Shown here: one piece after another, positions 33,503-45,500 of the stretch | How the letters are laid out: the number at the start of each line of letters is the position of its first letter | Position numbering within the stretch: position 1 is the first letter of the stretch | From: Dysidea avara | Taxonomy: Eukaryota; Porifera; Demospongiae; Dictyoceratida; Dysideidae | Assembly (NCBI RefSeq): GCF_963678975.1 | Contig: NC_089285.1 | Location: 11,828,694-11,892,693, forward strand | DNA: 64,000 nt | Reading direction: 5' to 3' | Notes under the pieces: model-generated | Seen by the model: only the letters and a program-made list of their open reading frames with translations | What the model was told of the DNA's origin: nothing | Databases searched by the model: none | Translations under genes and position numbers: made by a program

Positions 33503-34693
33503 ATGCCGGTGAGTAGTAAAGCACCAGCTTACAAAACAATGATCCAGGTGACAAGTGGAAGAGGAAAATTCAGGAAGAACACGATGGAGGAGAAAAAGGC
33601 CATGCGTAATTCAAGACGGAGAAAACAGCGTCAAAGTCGAAAACTCGTAAAACAACAGTGCAAACAGCTGAGGAAGACGGTAGAAGAAACCAGTGCCCAG
33701 CTTAAAAGCCAAGAAAAGCGACTGACGACCCTAAAGTGTATGGCTCGAACATTTTGGGAAAGGTGGAGATGGGAAACTGAGCGGAGAAAAGAAGCATTGT
33801 TAATGAGTCGACCTCATGTCCAACGTATTGTAAGTAACCATAGTGAAGCCAAAGCACTCTGTGAAATTGATCCTGCTTTGTTAATTCATCCTACTTTGCA
33901 TGGGGAGCAAAAAGAGTGCTACCTTGGCAGGGGAAGTTTTGGAATTGTTAGGTTAATGGTCTACCGCACCATGCATGTTGCAGTCAAGTATTTACACATC
34001 CATGCTCTTAAGGAGGATGTACAACATGAAGCTGAAATGACAGCAGCATTGTGTCACCCTTTTCTTCCTTACTTTTTTGGATTGTGCAGCAAAACACAGC
34101 CATATAGAATTGTTCTCTAATTTCATGGATTTTTAGAAGCCTAACCATTATCTTTAACTGTACGGCGTGAGCTGGATAAACGTGTTTGTAAACTGCAAAA
34201 CCTTGACTGGATAAGTGCTATTGCACAACTTCTGGATGCAGTTGAGTATTTGCATACAGAGGCTGAAATTTTACATAATGATATTACCACCACAAACATT
34301 TTATTAGGTCCTTCTATAAAGTCTGACCAATGCACATTGGCTACTTGTGGCAAGTATCAGATTTTACTAATTGACTTTGGAAAGGCTACTGGATGCAAAT
34401 GTGGAAAAATGCTTCATTTGACGAGTCAAGATAGACTGCAATATCACAAAAAATTTCCTCAAGTTGCACCCGAGGTAGTTGATGGAATCTATAGGCAGTC
34501 TACTTACAGTGATATCTATTCAGTTGGAGGAGTGTTATATCAAGTCTGTGAAAGTGGTAGTATAACAGACAAATCATGCCAGAGGAGTGTGTTAAACTTA
34601 TCAGAACAGTGCCGACTGGCTTGCTACTATAAAAGGGTGACTGCTAGACAAGCTCTGCTACAATTGCAAAGAGATATACCAGAGTTGCCATAA
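33503..34693 (+). pseudogene. Protein kinase with two in-frame TAA codons
   Basis: One frame spans 33503-34693 (396 codons), broken only by TAA at 34118-34120 and 34142-34144. Residues 20-105 are a basic, probably coiled-coil region. The kinase domain starts with the glycine loop LGRGSFGIV (141-149), the ATP lysine in HVAVKYL (K162) and the helix-C glutamate (near 176). After the stops come HNDITTTNILL (catalytic D260, HND in place of HRD), LIDFGKAT (D291 of DFG) and VAPEV (APE, 322-324). All catalytic residues are kept. Both TAA codons stand where glutamine would fit (before FHGF and PLSL), so each is one C-to-T change from CAA. No intron explains both. It is probably a young pseudogene; readthrough or a null allele is possible. 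Confidence 0.82.
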
Positions 34694-34813
34694 CATGCGT
34701 GATTGACATTGATGCTATATACAACGTACACATTGCCCAGCTTGAAAAGTAACTTATGCATGCATTCAGTTTGATTTAGACATAGTAACTCTAGTTTCTT
34801 TATTTACCACATA

Positions 34814-34853
<40 letters not shown>

Positions 34854-35559
34854 TGGTGCATTATTATTGTGTGTATATATGCATGTTATTATATACAATT
34901 ATGTTGTATATAATTATACGATCTTTTTAGTGGCTAACATGACATGCATGTATTATTGCCTGCATGGTGCAAGGTATAGATGATACTCATGATAGCCTTC
35001 AATATGTCAATATAATAATAATGTCTTAGTTGATGAGATGAGTGAATCAACAAGACTCTATAAGAAACATGCATGCCCATTGATAGATTGAGCATGATGT
35101 TGGAGTAATTCCACAGCAGAATCTAGGTCAATTATTCATGATATGATTCTATTAGAGATGAGAGTTCTATTAAAGTATCTAGCATCTAAAGATTCATGCA
35201 CATGCTCTAAAGTGTTAAATACTTTCATAAGACTAGTACTAGTGATTTTGCATAGTTTTAAAATTATGAACTTTAATACCTTCATGCACCAAGGAGTTCA
35301 GATAACTGCATGACATTTAACTGAAACATTTAAATGCAGCATTTTCCAAATACAGCCCACAGTACTTGGAGGTGAATGTGTGGTCTGTTGTGGTTGAAAA
35401 TTGATATTCTGTCTTTGTCTCAGTATCTTTCTTTACTACAGAAATATAGGTAAAAAAGAATGAACTGACTAACTAACATGTAGCTGATATTATTAATAAG
35501 TATACAATTTAATTGTACATCTAATTACATAATATTATTACAACCTGACATGTGTATAT
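34694..35559. other. Non-coding; (TA)n at 34821-34848
   Basis: It includes a TATATATA microsatellite at 34821-34848 and the words TTCTATTAGAG/TTCTATTAAAG at 35147-35175, related to the dispersed TCTAATAGA motif. No gene. Confidence 0.4.
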
Positions 35560-35812
35560 AGCTATAATAATAACACTGTTATACTGTACTGTGTATAACA
35601 CAACCTGTATATTATAACACTGTTATACTGTACTGTGTATAACACAACCTGTAAATAACACTGTTATACTGCACTGTGTATAACACAGCCTATGTATAAC
35701 ATTGTTATACATCATTGTATACTGGTGCTATACATAGGTGTGTATAATTTGAGTATAACAGTGCTATACTCACCCTAGTATACCAGTGTATAACAGCTAT
35801 TTTTCACTGTGT
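35560..35812. repeat. TGTTATAC/GTATAACA-rich repeat, copy 2
   Basis: AACACTGTTATACTGTACTG and TGTATAACACAACCTGTA alternate three times, then variants continue to an ATTTTTCACTGTG edge. It is inverted relative to copy 1 at 25205-25440. Confidence 0.65.
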
Positions 35813-36172
35813 ATGCATTCAGGAGGGCAAAGGGGCTCTTGACCCTCCAAATTTTTTTAGTTTACCAAGATCCAGATACTCTAATAGAGCATGCGCAGTC
35901 ACTCTAATAAAGCGGTCACAGTATTAGAGCAGAGCTACAGGTATGTAAGGATTTTTATGTACTTTATCAGTGATAAATACGTGTACGTAGTTGGTGGGGT
36001 GGGCAGCTATTTTCAGCTAGCTGTGATTTATTTTATTTTATTATTCTGGTCTCACCTTACCAAACCAGACAATGTAGTGTCTCAGAGTTCATTTGACCCC
36101 CCTTTCCATAAGTCTGGATCCGCCCCTCATCACATGAAATTGCAAGAAGTGATCAACTCGCTGTAGTAACGA
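35813..36172. other. Non-coding; three TCTAATAGA-type motifs
   Basis: ACTCTAATAGAGCATGCGCA, CTCTAATAAAGCGGTCA and GTATTAGAGCAGAGC fall within 35877-35935. No gene. Confidence 0.4.
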
Positions 36173-36350
36173 AAGGCGTAGTGCACATGTGTGTGTGATT
36201 TTTGGCTGTTTGGACTAAAATAGCCTGTGCTACCAACTTGTGTCAATGAAACTCATTGTGATACAGTGATTTCAATGGTAGCACAGGTTATTTTACTACC
36301 CAATTGTTGCCAATAATAGCACATACTCATGCGCAATCATACTACGCCTT
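36173..36350. mobile_element. Fold-back MITE, 178 bp
   Basis: AAGGCGTAGT at the left is matched by ACTACGCCTT at the right. Internally AATAGCCTGTGCTACCA is matched by TGGTAGCACAGGTTATT around a short centre, so most of the element can fold on itself. Confidence 0.75.
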
Positions 36351-36735
36351 ACTTCAGAAGTGTTAAAATTTCTGTATTAAAAATTTATTGCAATATTACG
36401 CATGCGCTTAATCAGCTTTTTAGAGTGGCAGAAAACTTTGTGTATGTATCGTATGCTTAAAGGGGCCTGTACTATTGTAGTTCAGCATACAAAATTTTGT
36501 GATTCACCTGTTCCGTGCCAACTAAACAATGAACATTTATAAGCCGAATTTAAAATTATTTGCCCAAGAAACAAGCTATCTCCCAGCGGCTATGGCTCCT
36601 CACCTTTTAGCAACTCTATTACAGGGGTTAGCAACGCAATTGCAAACATTGACCAGTTCGAAATGTCCACTGTACCTGTACATCAAGCAAAAACGTCTTC
36701 TTGTATGCTTCTACTACACAATCAACACAAAAATA

Positions 36736-37331
36736 TGTGACTGGATCTGGGAAAACCCGACACAATCACGCAAACCTAAATTTACAGTATAAAGCATTGA
36801 ATACATTGGGTGAAATACTTGCATATTATTGAAAAAATTCCGTAAATTTTTTAAATTCCTCTTTCTTAGTGAAGATAGGAACTAGCAATAAAACCCTGGA
36901 TATCATTGTATTCGCCTCCTCAAGAAGAGTTGGAAAATTTTTGTTTCGTTGCAGTAGACCCAAGGATACGGAAGGTATGAGCATTTGTTTACGTCACATT
37001 GAAGCGATTGTATGTGATCGATTTTTCTTCACGAATTCTGCCTTTGTATGCAGTGAAGAAGGGTGAGTAAAGGAAAAAAACTTACCCAATAAATAATTCC
37101 CCTCTTCATGGCAAACACGATGGTGAAAATTGTAGCTCCGTACCTCAATTTGTTGGTATTATAAAGTTATAACCGTTTTTGAGATGCCTGTAATTTATTT
37201 TCCCTATACTTGGTGTAAAAATCGATTTTTCTGTTGTTGCTACTTTGTAGGGCTGTAACTCCTAAAGCTATTGGCATATGAGGCTGAAATTTTGCCAGAG
37301 GGTACGCTTGGCTAAGTAGATTATAAATATT
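36736..37331. mobile_element. MITE-like repeat, copy 2 (right end lost)
   Basis: It begins TGTGACTGGATCTGGGAAAA and parallels 26562-27140, through TTTCGTTGCAGTAGACCCAA, ATTCCCCTCTTCATGGCAAA and AGGGCTGTAACTCCTAAAGC. The right TIR is not present. Confidence 0.68.
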
Positions 37332-39196
37332 TAAGCTTATAACCACTGTTACAATACACACGGTAGCTCCCTAAATTTATTAGAGTTCTGCCATTTAAAG
37401 CAATCTTGTGGAAATAAGCTAGCATAACAGTCTACTTCATCTCAAAAATCACCTACTTCATCGCTTTTTTTTCTTTTTTATTTGGCCTGGAAAAAAAAGG
37501 GTCTGGTCTGGTTCAAATACCAGCATTTTATAATCTCAAACTAAGCTGATTGGTCGATTATTAGCTGAATAATGATCACAGCATTGTTACTGGAGTCAAT
37601 ACCAATGGTGGTGTCGCCTCAATTACACCACCCAGACAATCAGCACAGTGACAGCATCCACAAATATTTTAATGCATGCTCCTACCAAGACTTGCCTGAA
37701 ATGGTTTCAGAGATATTCTAACAGTTTAGTGTATTTAGCATTGTTCATTGTTTTCTGCCATGGACCTCTGGTAAGTTTCAGTAAATAAAACAGCAAACTC
37801 ACACATATTTATATGGCTTTTCATAGTTTCAATAGGCACCAGGCTAAGAAATGGCACTATACTTTAGCTTATTTTGCAAATGGAGCAGAGAAATGATAGA
37901 AGTAGTCTAGTATGTTTGAAGAAATGGATATTAGAAAGATAGGTTTCATGAATCAGTGGCTTCAACATAAAATCGGTTCTACTGATTTTGCTCAAATTGT
38001 CGAGATCAGTAACAATCTGATGCTAATCGGTACATCTCTGCTGATTTGTTCAGTAAAAATGTATTAAATTTTATGACAATCCCACTTTAAACTCGCATAT
38101 CTTTTCACACAACCTACACTTTACTGATTCACAATTACCTTTATAAAGAGCAAGTCTTGGTGAGCCAGATGATAGCGTAAGTCGCCTATTATCGAACAGT
38201 ATGTATTATCAAACTTACTAAAGACTTTTTGAGCTGTATATGGACCACCAATACAACATTTGCAACAGTTTATGACATAATCATGCTCATAGAAATAAAA
38301 AAGGTATAGAAACAAGGAAGATGGCTAGTTAGATGCTCTCCCCATATAAATATTACGTACTCTTGGTAGTGCTGTATGTTAGGAATCATGAAGGTTTGCA
38401 CCTTTTACAAAAAAAAAATGTTGACGAGAAACCGTCCTCACAATACCTTCATAAAAAATACTGGTTATGTAGAATCAAGCCCAAAGGTGTCTTCAGAACA
38501 GCCCAGAATGCTTCAGAAAAGTTGCTACTAAATTTTAAAATATATATATTTAATGGAGTTTCTACTGATTGACTGACTGACACCTTCAGACAAAGGTAAC
38601 TCGATAGCGGCGAGGGATATGGGCTTGATTTTTTCACTTTTAGATGTCACTTCATCCCGACTGGTGCCTTTTGGCATACTGCAGCATGTATAATGAATGC
38701 ATCATTGACTTATCTAAGTTACCTTTGTTCTCCTTTTCGTCCCATTTCTTTTTGCTGACAGTGTAAGGTGTCGATTCATGATAGCACTAATGGCTTCCCA
38801 GTGGCTAAACATCCATGTTATCCATAGTGACTGCAGAGGCACTTGATGATCTCCTTCATTTACAATGCTGCTGAACCTCAGGCTGAATATGTAACAACAA
38901 AGCAACATAACTTTCACAAATTGATGGTGGGGGGAGGGATGCATTGTGTTGATGAATCTTTCGTATTTTCCATAGTGACTTGATATATTGCAGAAGCGCT
39001 TCTAATGTACTTCTTCATTAGTTATGCTGTGTAATGGACTAAACATAGCTGAAAATGAAGCGGAATGGCCCATTGGCTCTTCACTGTTTAATGATTGGGG
39101 TGCACATTTAGACAAAAACATTCCTTTCTTTCTTTTGAAGCAGTATTCGATGGTTCACCAGTCATAAAGTATGTTCCAAAAAGTAAACAAACAAAT
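37332..39196. repeat. Non-coding with a dispersed repeat at 38390-38700
   Basis: The segment ATGTTGACGAGAAACCGTCC, CTCACAATACCTTCAT, then ACTGACTGACTGACACC and GGTAACTCGATAGCGGCGAG is paralleled at 45740-45890 (AATGTTGACCAGAAACCAGC ...). Its end (GATGTCACTTCATCCCGACT, GGTGCCTTTT) is paralleled at 42408-42440. It looks like an old interspersed element, type unknown. No gene. Confidence 0.5.
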
Positions 39197-39461
39197 ACAA
39201 GGAAAATTGGTAATTTTACATGTACATTTGATTAGGGATCATAGAAATAAAAAGAACAGAAACAAGTGTGGTCGCCTATAGCTACGGTATACTTAGTGGA
39301 CTTTTAATCCCTAATTCAGTCTATCTATGCATGTCTAGACTGAATTGGGGATTAAATGTTGTCCACTACAATATCTGCAGGTGTAGATGACCACACTAGC
39401 TTCTCTTCTTTTTATTTCTATGATCCCTAATCAAATGTGAAATTACTAATTTTTCCTTGTA
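39197..39461. mobile_element. Fold-back element, 265 bp
   Basis: The arm ATTTGATTAGGGATCATAGA and onward AATAAAAAGAA...GTGTGGTC is inverted at the right end. The centre contains a second hairpin, TTTAATCCCTAATTCAGTCT against AGACTGAATTGGGGATTAAA. A related centre flanks the ZNF862-like transposon at 42540-42577 and 45675-45710. Confidence 0.85.
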
Positions 39462-39574
39462 CTGTACTTGTACAATTCTTACTTTAGACATTTTAGTTTG
39501 TGTTTATCATACTTTACAGTAGTACTCAGTTATAGTATGTACAAGTTGAGCTGAATCCTGAAAAACAGCTAGAA

Positions 39575-39820
39575 GGATAACTTTGTAGAGAGCTCAGCTA
39601 CAAAGAAATCACCCTGCTTCATCTTTTCTTCTTCCTGTGGTAAAGGAAAAGTGATAGGTTAAAAAAAGCCCTAAAGCCAGCCATAGGCCAGCTTTGGGGT
39701 ATACAAATACAAAAAGAAGTGAAATCTAATCCAAAACAGCCAAGCTGTAAAAAAGTGCGGCCCTCAGACAGGCTATGGTGAAAAAAGATGTGAAATTTTT
39801 TATATTTTTATATTTTAACT
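39575..39820. repeat. Composite repeat, copy 1 (single arm)
   Basis: TAGAGAGCTCAGCTACAAAG, then CTGCTTCATC, CCAGCTTTGGGGTATACAAA and AACAGCCAAGCTGTAAAAAA up to GGTGAAAAAAGATGTGAAAT. It matches 41080-41430 in order and stops where the LINE 3' end begins. Confidence 0.75.
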
Positions 39821-40889
39821 GCTTTTTAATGCAGGCCGTGCCTGCATTAATGGTCTGTGGGCAACTGGTGCCCGCAGCCAGAAAAAGTATACGTACAACT
39901 TACATTTACAATTGAATGTATACAATTACAATCAAATTGAGTTAGCTGGCTAAGGTTATTACATACATTTACATTTGATATATAGTTGAACTATTCTATA
40001 ATTTTAAAACTTACATGTGTATTTAATAATAATCTTACTTATATAGCTAAGTACTTATTTTAAGAGAGAGCAAGAAAAAAATTTATTAATTACTGCTGAA
40101 GTTTGGTGGGCGAGGAGACTTGGAGCAAGTACTACAAGGGCAAACAAACTGCAGACTGTGAGGATTGTCAGAGTCAAAATTGTTTGTAAAATGCTGCCAG
40201 AAGATCTTGAGTAACTGTGATTTAATGGTGGAAAAAGGTTGATTTAAGTCAAGTACTGGTAGCCTGTTGTAGGTTCTTAGTAATTTGTTAAAGTAGAAGT
40301 TACTTTGTTTGTTGGATGATGTAAAATTGTGTTGAAGCTTGTTACTGGTGGAGGATCTGGTAGGATTGCGGCAAAAGTTGACATAGTTACTGATATTGAA
40401 ATGATTAGATGGATGCTGGATTGATTTTACGAAGAAGAGTATGCCATAAAGATCATAGATGTACATCAGTGGTAGTATATTAAGTTTGATAAGACGTGTT
40501 TTGTAATTGGTTACATAGTCATTTAGAATAAATTTGGTTGCCCGGCGTTGGATTCTTTCTAAAGTAGAGATGTCGCAAATAAGGTAGGGGTGCCATAAAG
40601 GAGAACAGTAAAGTAATTGTGATCAAACTAATGCTAAATACAAAGTTTTCTTGGTTGGAATGTCAACTGAGTGGCTGAAGGTATGTCTCAGTAGTCCAAG
40701 GGTTCTATAGGCTTTAGCTGATATATGGTTATAATGATTTTTCCAAGATAAATCAGTTGATAAAATGACACCGAAGTCACAGTGAGTACTACTAGTTTTG
40801 ATTATAGTGTCGTCTATGAAATAGGATGTGGGGAATTTTGTATTAAATGATAAAACAAACCGTCCTGTGGAGGGACCAGCTAGAAACAA
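39821..40889 (-). pseudogene. Non-LTR retrotransposon (LINE) 3' end, RT C-terminus
   Basis: Minus strand, one frame from about 40870 to 40086, broken by one TGA at 40620-40622. It reads FVLSFNTKFPTSYFIDDTII, then HCDFGVILSTDLSWKNHYNH, AKAYRTLGLLRHTF, LLYCSPLWHPYL, ERIQRRATKFILNDY, and ends with a PCSTCSKSPRPPNFSSN tail. The DLGV...DLKW, AYR.LGLLRR and QRRATK segments are the thumb and C-terminal region of RTs from jockey/CR1-like LINEs. The TGA replaces what would be an arginine CGA (LVRSQLL). The 5' end is truncated, as usual for LINEs. About 260 bp of 3' UTR follow, with a GCAGGCACGGCCTGC hairpin. Confidence 0.8.
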
Positions 40890-41125
40890 GTCACCCTGTA
40901 GACAGATCAGCTAGAAGAAGTTACCTTGTAGAGAGTTCAGCTGCAAACAAATCACCCTGTAGAGAATTCAACTACAAACAGATAACCCTGCAGAGAGTTC
41001 AGCTAGAGTCAAGTCACCCTGTAGAGAGAATCCTGTAAAGAGTTCATCTACGTACAAGCAGATCACCCTGTAGAGATTTCAGCTACATTTCAAGTCACCC
41101 AGTAGAGAGATCAGCTGCAAATTAT
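40868..41125. repeat. Minisatellite, 33-36 bp unit
   Basis: Seven or so copies of CAAGTCACCCTGTAGAGAGT followed by TCAGCTACAAA with variations. It directly precedes copy 2 of the composite repeat and has a one-unit relative at 39575. Confidence 0.85.
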
Positions 41126-41269
41126 TCTGTGGGGATTAATTGACATGTAATAATTATATGCTCTCTTTTTATATTATGAGCTCTTGATATATGCATTATA
41201 TATATATAATTTGTACATTTACTGATAAAATCAGAATGAGTTAAAGTGTTTATAAAATCTGCTTCATTT

Positions 41270-41691
41270 TTTTTCCTGTGGTAAAGAAAAATATATAGGT
41301 TAAAAAGCCCCAAATCTGGCCATGGCCGGCTTTGGGGTATACAAATACAAAAAGAAGTGAAATCTAATCAAAAACAGCCAAGCTGTAAAAAAAGGAGTGT
41401 GGCCCTGAAAAGGCTATGGTGAAAAAAGATGTGAAATCCAAGGTGGCGGCCAAGAAATGGCTGTGATGGTAGGTTAATGGTAAAAATTTTAATAACGACA
41501 ATTCAGGTGAATTTTGTGCCAATTGACCAAGCGGCACCAAATTCACCTGAATTGTTGTCATTAAAATTTTTACCATTAACCTACCATCACAGCCATTTCT
41601 TGGCCGCCACCTTGGATTTCACATCTTTTTTCACCATAGCCTTTTCAAGGACTGCACTCCTTTTTTTACAGCTTGGCTGTTTTTGATTAGA
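41270..41691. mobile_element. Large fold-back repeat, arms about 152 bp
   Basis: From 41363 (TCTAATCAAAAACAGCC) to about 41516 the sequence is repeated inverted from about 41538 to 41691 (ending GGCTGTTTTTGATTAGA). The centre GTGCC...GGCAC encloses a loop of about 12 nt. The arms are nearly identical, including AAGGTGGCGGCCAAGAAATG. The 5' shoulder (41270-41362) matches copy 1 at 39650. A single strand would form a stable hairpin of about 150 bp. Confidence 0.92.
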
Positions 41692-42577
41692 TATATATAT
41701 ATATTTTTTTAAATACATACAGTAGTAAATAGCTAGTGTTTGTTTACACTAAGGCTCTTCTATAAAAGTGTTTTGTTTCTAGGATGTTTGCATTAGTGTG
41801 TGTGTTGATTTAAGGGAAGTGGAGATTCCCTACTACACGGTACTACCCATACTGGTTCATGATATGGATTAGGCAGAAAAAAATTAAAACTCTAATAGAA
41901 TTCATGCCAAAAGCAGGCTTCAGATTCACTCTACTATTGCTAAGACTGACCAGGAAGTGTTACACACCAGAGAAATGATTTTAGATGTTTTTAATTTTTC
42001 CCAAAATACCCCAAAATCTCCATCTTCTTTCTTCCTTCTGCGTGTCAACAGTTCACAGGAAGCAGAATTCAGCACTAAAAATTAATGGCATGTTTCCAAA
42101 ATATTCCTACCCAGATCTGTGTTACATTAAAAGCTTTGCTTTCTCAAGCAATTGTGAGATATAGAGCAAAACTTATGGTTTAGGGATTCCATGCCATCGT
42201 GAAACCTTATGTGAATGATGTATCTGAATGATGACTTATTTTCTGTATCTTGAAGTCTGTATGCTATGTTAACTAACTTGTGTGTGAGGACAGCCATGCA
42301 GACACATGGTTTAGGTCAAACCAATTTTAATAGCTGTTGGTGCACACCTGGTTAAAAATTGTTCAGACAAGCATACTGCAATAATGACTAAAGCTATGTC
42401 CTCACTGTTCGATGTCACTTCAGTGGGCTGGTGCCTTCAATACATACAATGAATGCATAATGGACTGGAATTTAATTAAATAATTGAAGTTCTACTAAGG
42501 GACAAGGAAGGTTGCCTACACTGCATATATACTAGCAGACATCCAATCCCTAATGCAGTTATGGCCATAGACTGAAG
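41692..42577. other. Non-coding; half of an interspersed repeat at 42400-42577
   Basis: No gene. From about 42408 the sequence belongs to the repeat seen at 38640 and then to the fold-back family (AATCCCTAATGCAGT...ATAGACTGAAG), whose other half continues at 45681 after the transposon. Confidence 0.45.
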
Positions 42578-45500
42578 CAGAGCTCAATATAACTAATTTT
42601 GGTTGATCTGTCATTTTGTCAGACCAAGACAAAAGTGTAGGTCATCTACATCAGTTGATCGGTCATGCTGCTTTTGATGCAGGGACAGATGTAGGATTTT
42701 ACCAAGGGGGCACATGCACTGGTAGAAGTCATCACACAGTGTGCAAGCACTCCATGAAACACATATAGCTTAAGCCTTCTAGGAGGTCTGGGGGGATACT
42801 CCCAGGAAAAAGTTTGCAGAATTTGCTAACCAGATATGTGGTTTGTTGAGTTTTACTGCATATTTTCTAAGACAAATATATTACCACAATAGCAGAGATT
42901 GATAAGTGTTACTGTGTAGCTGAAGTATTATTACAATATAATTTGTATATGTGGTGGATTCATCATATAGGTAAGTAAAATGTATGTATTTGTCATTACA
43001 GGTCTGTTCACTGAATCCCCTTCACTGACATCTAACAGAAGAAATTTGAATGAACCTATGCAAATCATGTACTCAGTTACTGTACAGTATTATTATTAAC
43101 ATCATGTATGTTGACATTCATGTTTTTATTCCAAATAATTATATGTATAAAAGACTAGAATTAAATAAAACAAGGCTTACAGCGGTACATAAAGTATAAT
43201 ATATACCAAGCTAAAAATCAGAATCAGAAACGTTACTGTCTTCTGAACTTAGAAACCATTGATCCCACTTGTCAAGTGTAAAGTTTGGCTCGTCATCATC
43301 ACTGTCATTGTCTTCTTCATCTTGATCACCTGACACATCTTTTGAGCTTGATGGACCATCTTTTTTCTCACGTACTCTATAAGGTTTCCTTGCACCTTGG
43401 TGTGGCCTTCTGCTAGTAGGACAGTCCTCTAGCCACAAATCAATTGCATGATCGGCACAAAAGTTCTCCAAACTAGGACCCTGAACATATATTTCAATTA
43501 AATCATCCAACGTAGAAATGTTCAGTGCATTTCAAAATCTGTTCTACTCTGGAATTTGAAAACGGCAAGCTGAATGTCAACTGACAAAGTCGAAGAACAT
43601 TAGGCCACTCTGAAGAGTTTGGACAGATGAACAAATTGTACCATACTTTTCTGTAATCAGTGGATCCAATTGAGAGGTAAGCCCTAGCATAAATGACAAC
43701 ATCTTCCATTTCATCTTGAAGTGATGGATGGTATGCTAACACCGGCAGCTTCTAGTGGGTCTCGAAAGTGAGACGACAGCAACTCAAGAGCACCTTTCAC
43801 CTCTTCTAAAGATACATCCGGATCCCCCACTTTACTTCGATGGTCAGCAGGTTCCCTTTCAACCCAGCTCTGACTTTCAAGAAAGACTATGAGAGCTCTT
43901 AACAGATGTAAATCAGACCATTCTAGTCTTTGTTGAATAGTTCTGTTCAAGCGCTCAAGATCCCCTAAAGCTTGCCTCTTGCAGCTTTCCAATGTTGTAT
44001 CTGTGTAATTTTTGATTTCTGCTCCTTGATAGCAATAAACACTACCTTCGGAATCGATCCTTTCCATCACCAGCTTGACAGTTGGCCATAGTGATGGATC
44101 TTGCCTTCTGAGAGATTTTATGGAATCTACTACCTTTAGAATTTGCTTTAAACCATATACAATGTTGCAATCAGTTTTTTGCAAACACAGGCTTAAAATC
44201 GATGGGCCTTTCAGAATTTCAACATAGATAGCACAACTTAGCAGCATTTTTGACTGGGACCACTTCTGCACATACCCCTTCAAGCGAGCTCGATCCTCAG
44301 ATTTGAGAGTTTTGTCTTCACACAATGTAGTTAGGTGTGCAATGTAAGCTCCATATTGATTGATAACTTTTTGTAGAGCTCTTCTTTTATGTGTTATCCA
44401 GCGTGAACCCTGTGACCGAACAGGAATGAACCCTCCATTGTTAAAATTGTATACTTCTTTAAGATCCTCAACAATCCCCTTCAGTTCTCGCACCTTTTTG
44501 AAGGACTTTTCATACAAGTAATATAATCTTAAGAGCGTTTCATCAATATTCTTGAACAATTGACTATTCAAGCCATCTTTGGAAGAAAGCTCTAAGCGGT
44601 GAGCATAGCACCAACTCCAAAATTTCCACGGTACACTCTCGAGTAATCTTGCTCTGAGACTATTGTTTTGTGAGATATTGACCGATGCGCCATCAGTGCT
44701 ACCTCCAACTAATATGGGCTTGACTTTCAAAATACTGGAGGGAACACAAATATCTTGTATACCCATAGTACGTTGTAGCACTTCTCCAAGGCATTGTAGT
44801 AGGCCATCAGTAGCAGTTCCGCTGGGGTTAGCAACTGACAGGTACCTTGTGCAGGATTTTATTTCTTTTAAAAAATCGTCTTTCTTGCAATACATCATCA
44901 ACACGGCTTCATCTTCCATCTTACATCTGTAGTCCCATCCATTAGGAAACTGAAGAAACAAACACTTTGTTCAACAAATTTCTTGTGTGTTCTCCGTTGA
45001 CTCTCGGCAATATAATGCGTAAAGCACTTCGCAGCAACATCGTTGTTGTAGGATAGGCCTAGGTCTACCTCATGACGAGCTTCTAACTCGTAAATCGGTG
45101 TGTATTTCGTAAACGGTATCCCTTCCCGAGCCATAACAAAACTAATGTCGAACTTTCGGCGTAATCTCTGACGAGCTCCAGCGTCCAACTTCATCAAACT
45201 GCCGACTATAGGAGCTACGGCTGCCAAAGGTTGCTGGAATTTCTTAGCTTGATTGAACTTAAGACATTCCATGGCTGCTTTGTGTTGGGAACTGGTGGCG
45301 TGATCGATAACATTACTAGTCCTGTGGTTTCCGGATCCATTGATCCATACTTTCGAGAAATTCTTGTGGCTGCAAATCTTTCTTTCGTAGCTTCGACAAA
45401 CTTCACACCACAACGATACGACACGTGCGTTACCTCTTTCCGTGTCACAGCGCAACCAAGTAAGTGTCCTGTGCTCGGTGTTGTACTGTACTTGCCATTT

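Noticed and set aside
33503..34693. Alternative nuclear genetic code (TAA = Gln), for example ciliate contamination
   Set aside because: Other frames in the window end normally at TAA and contain no in-frame TAA at Gln positions, so a code change is unlikely.
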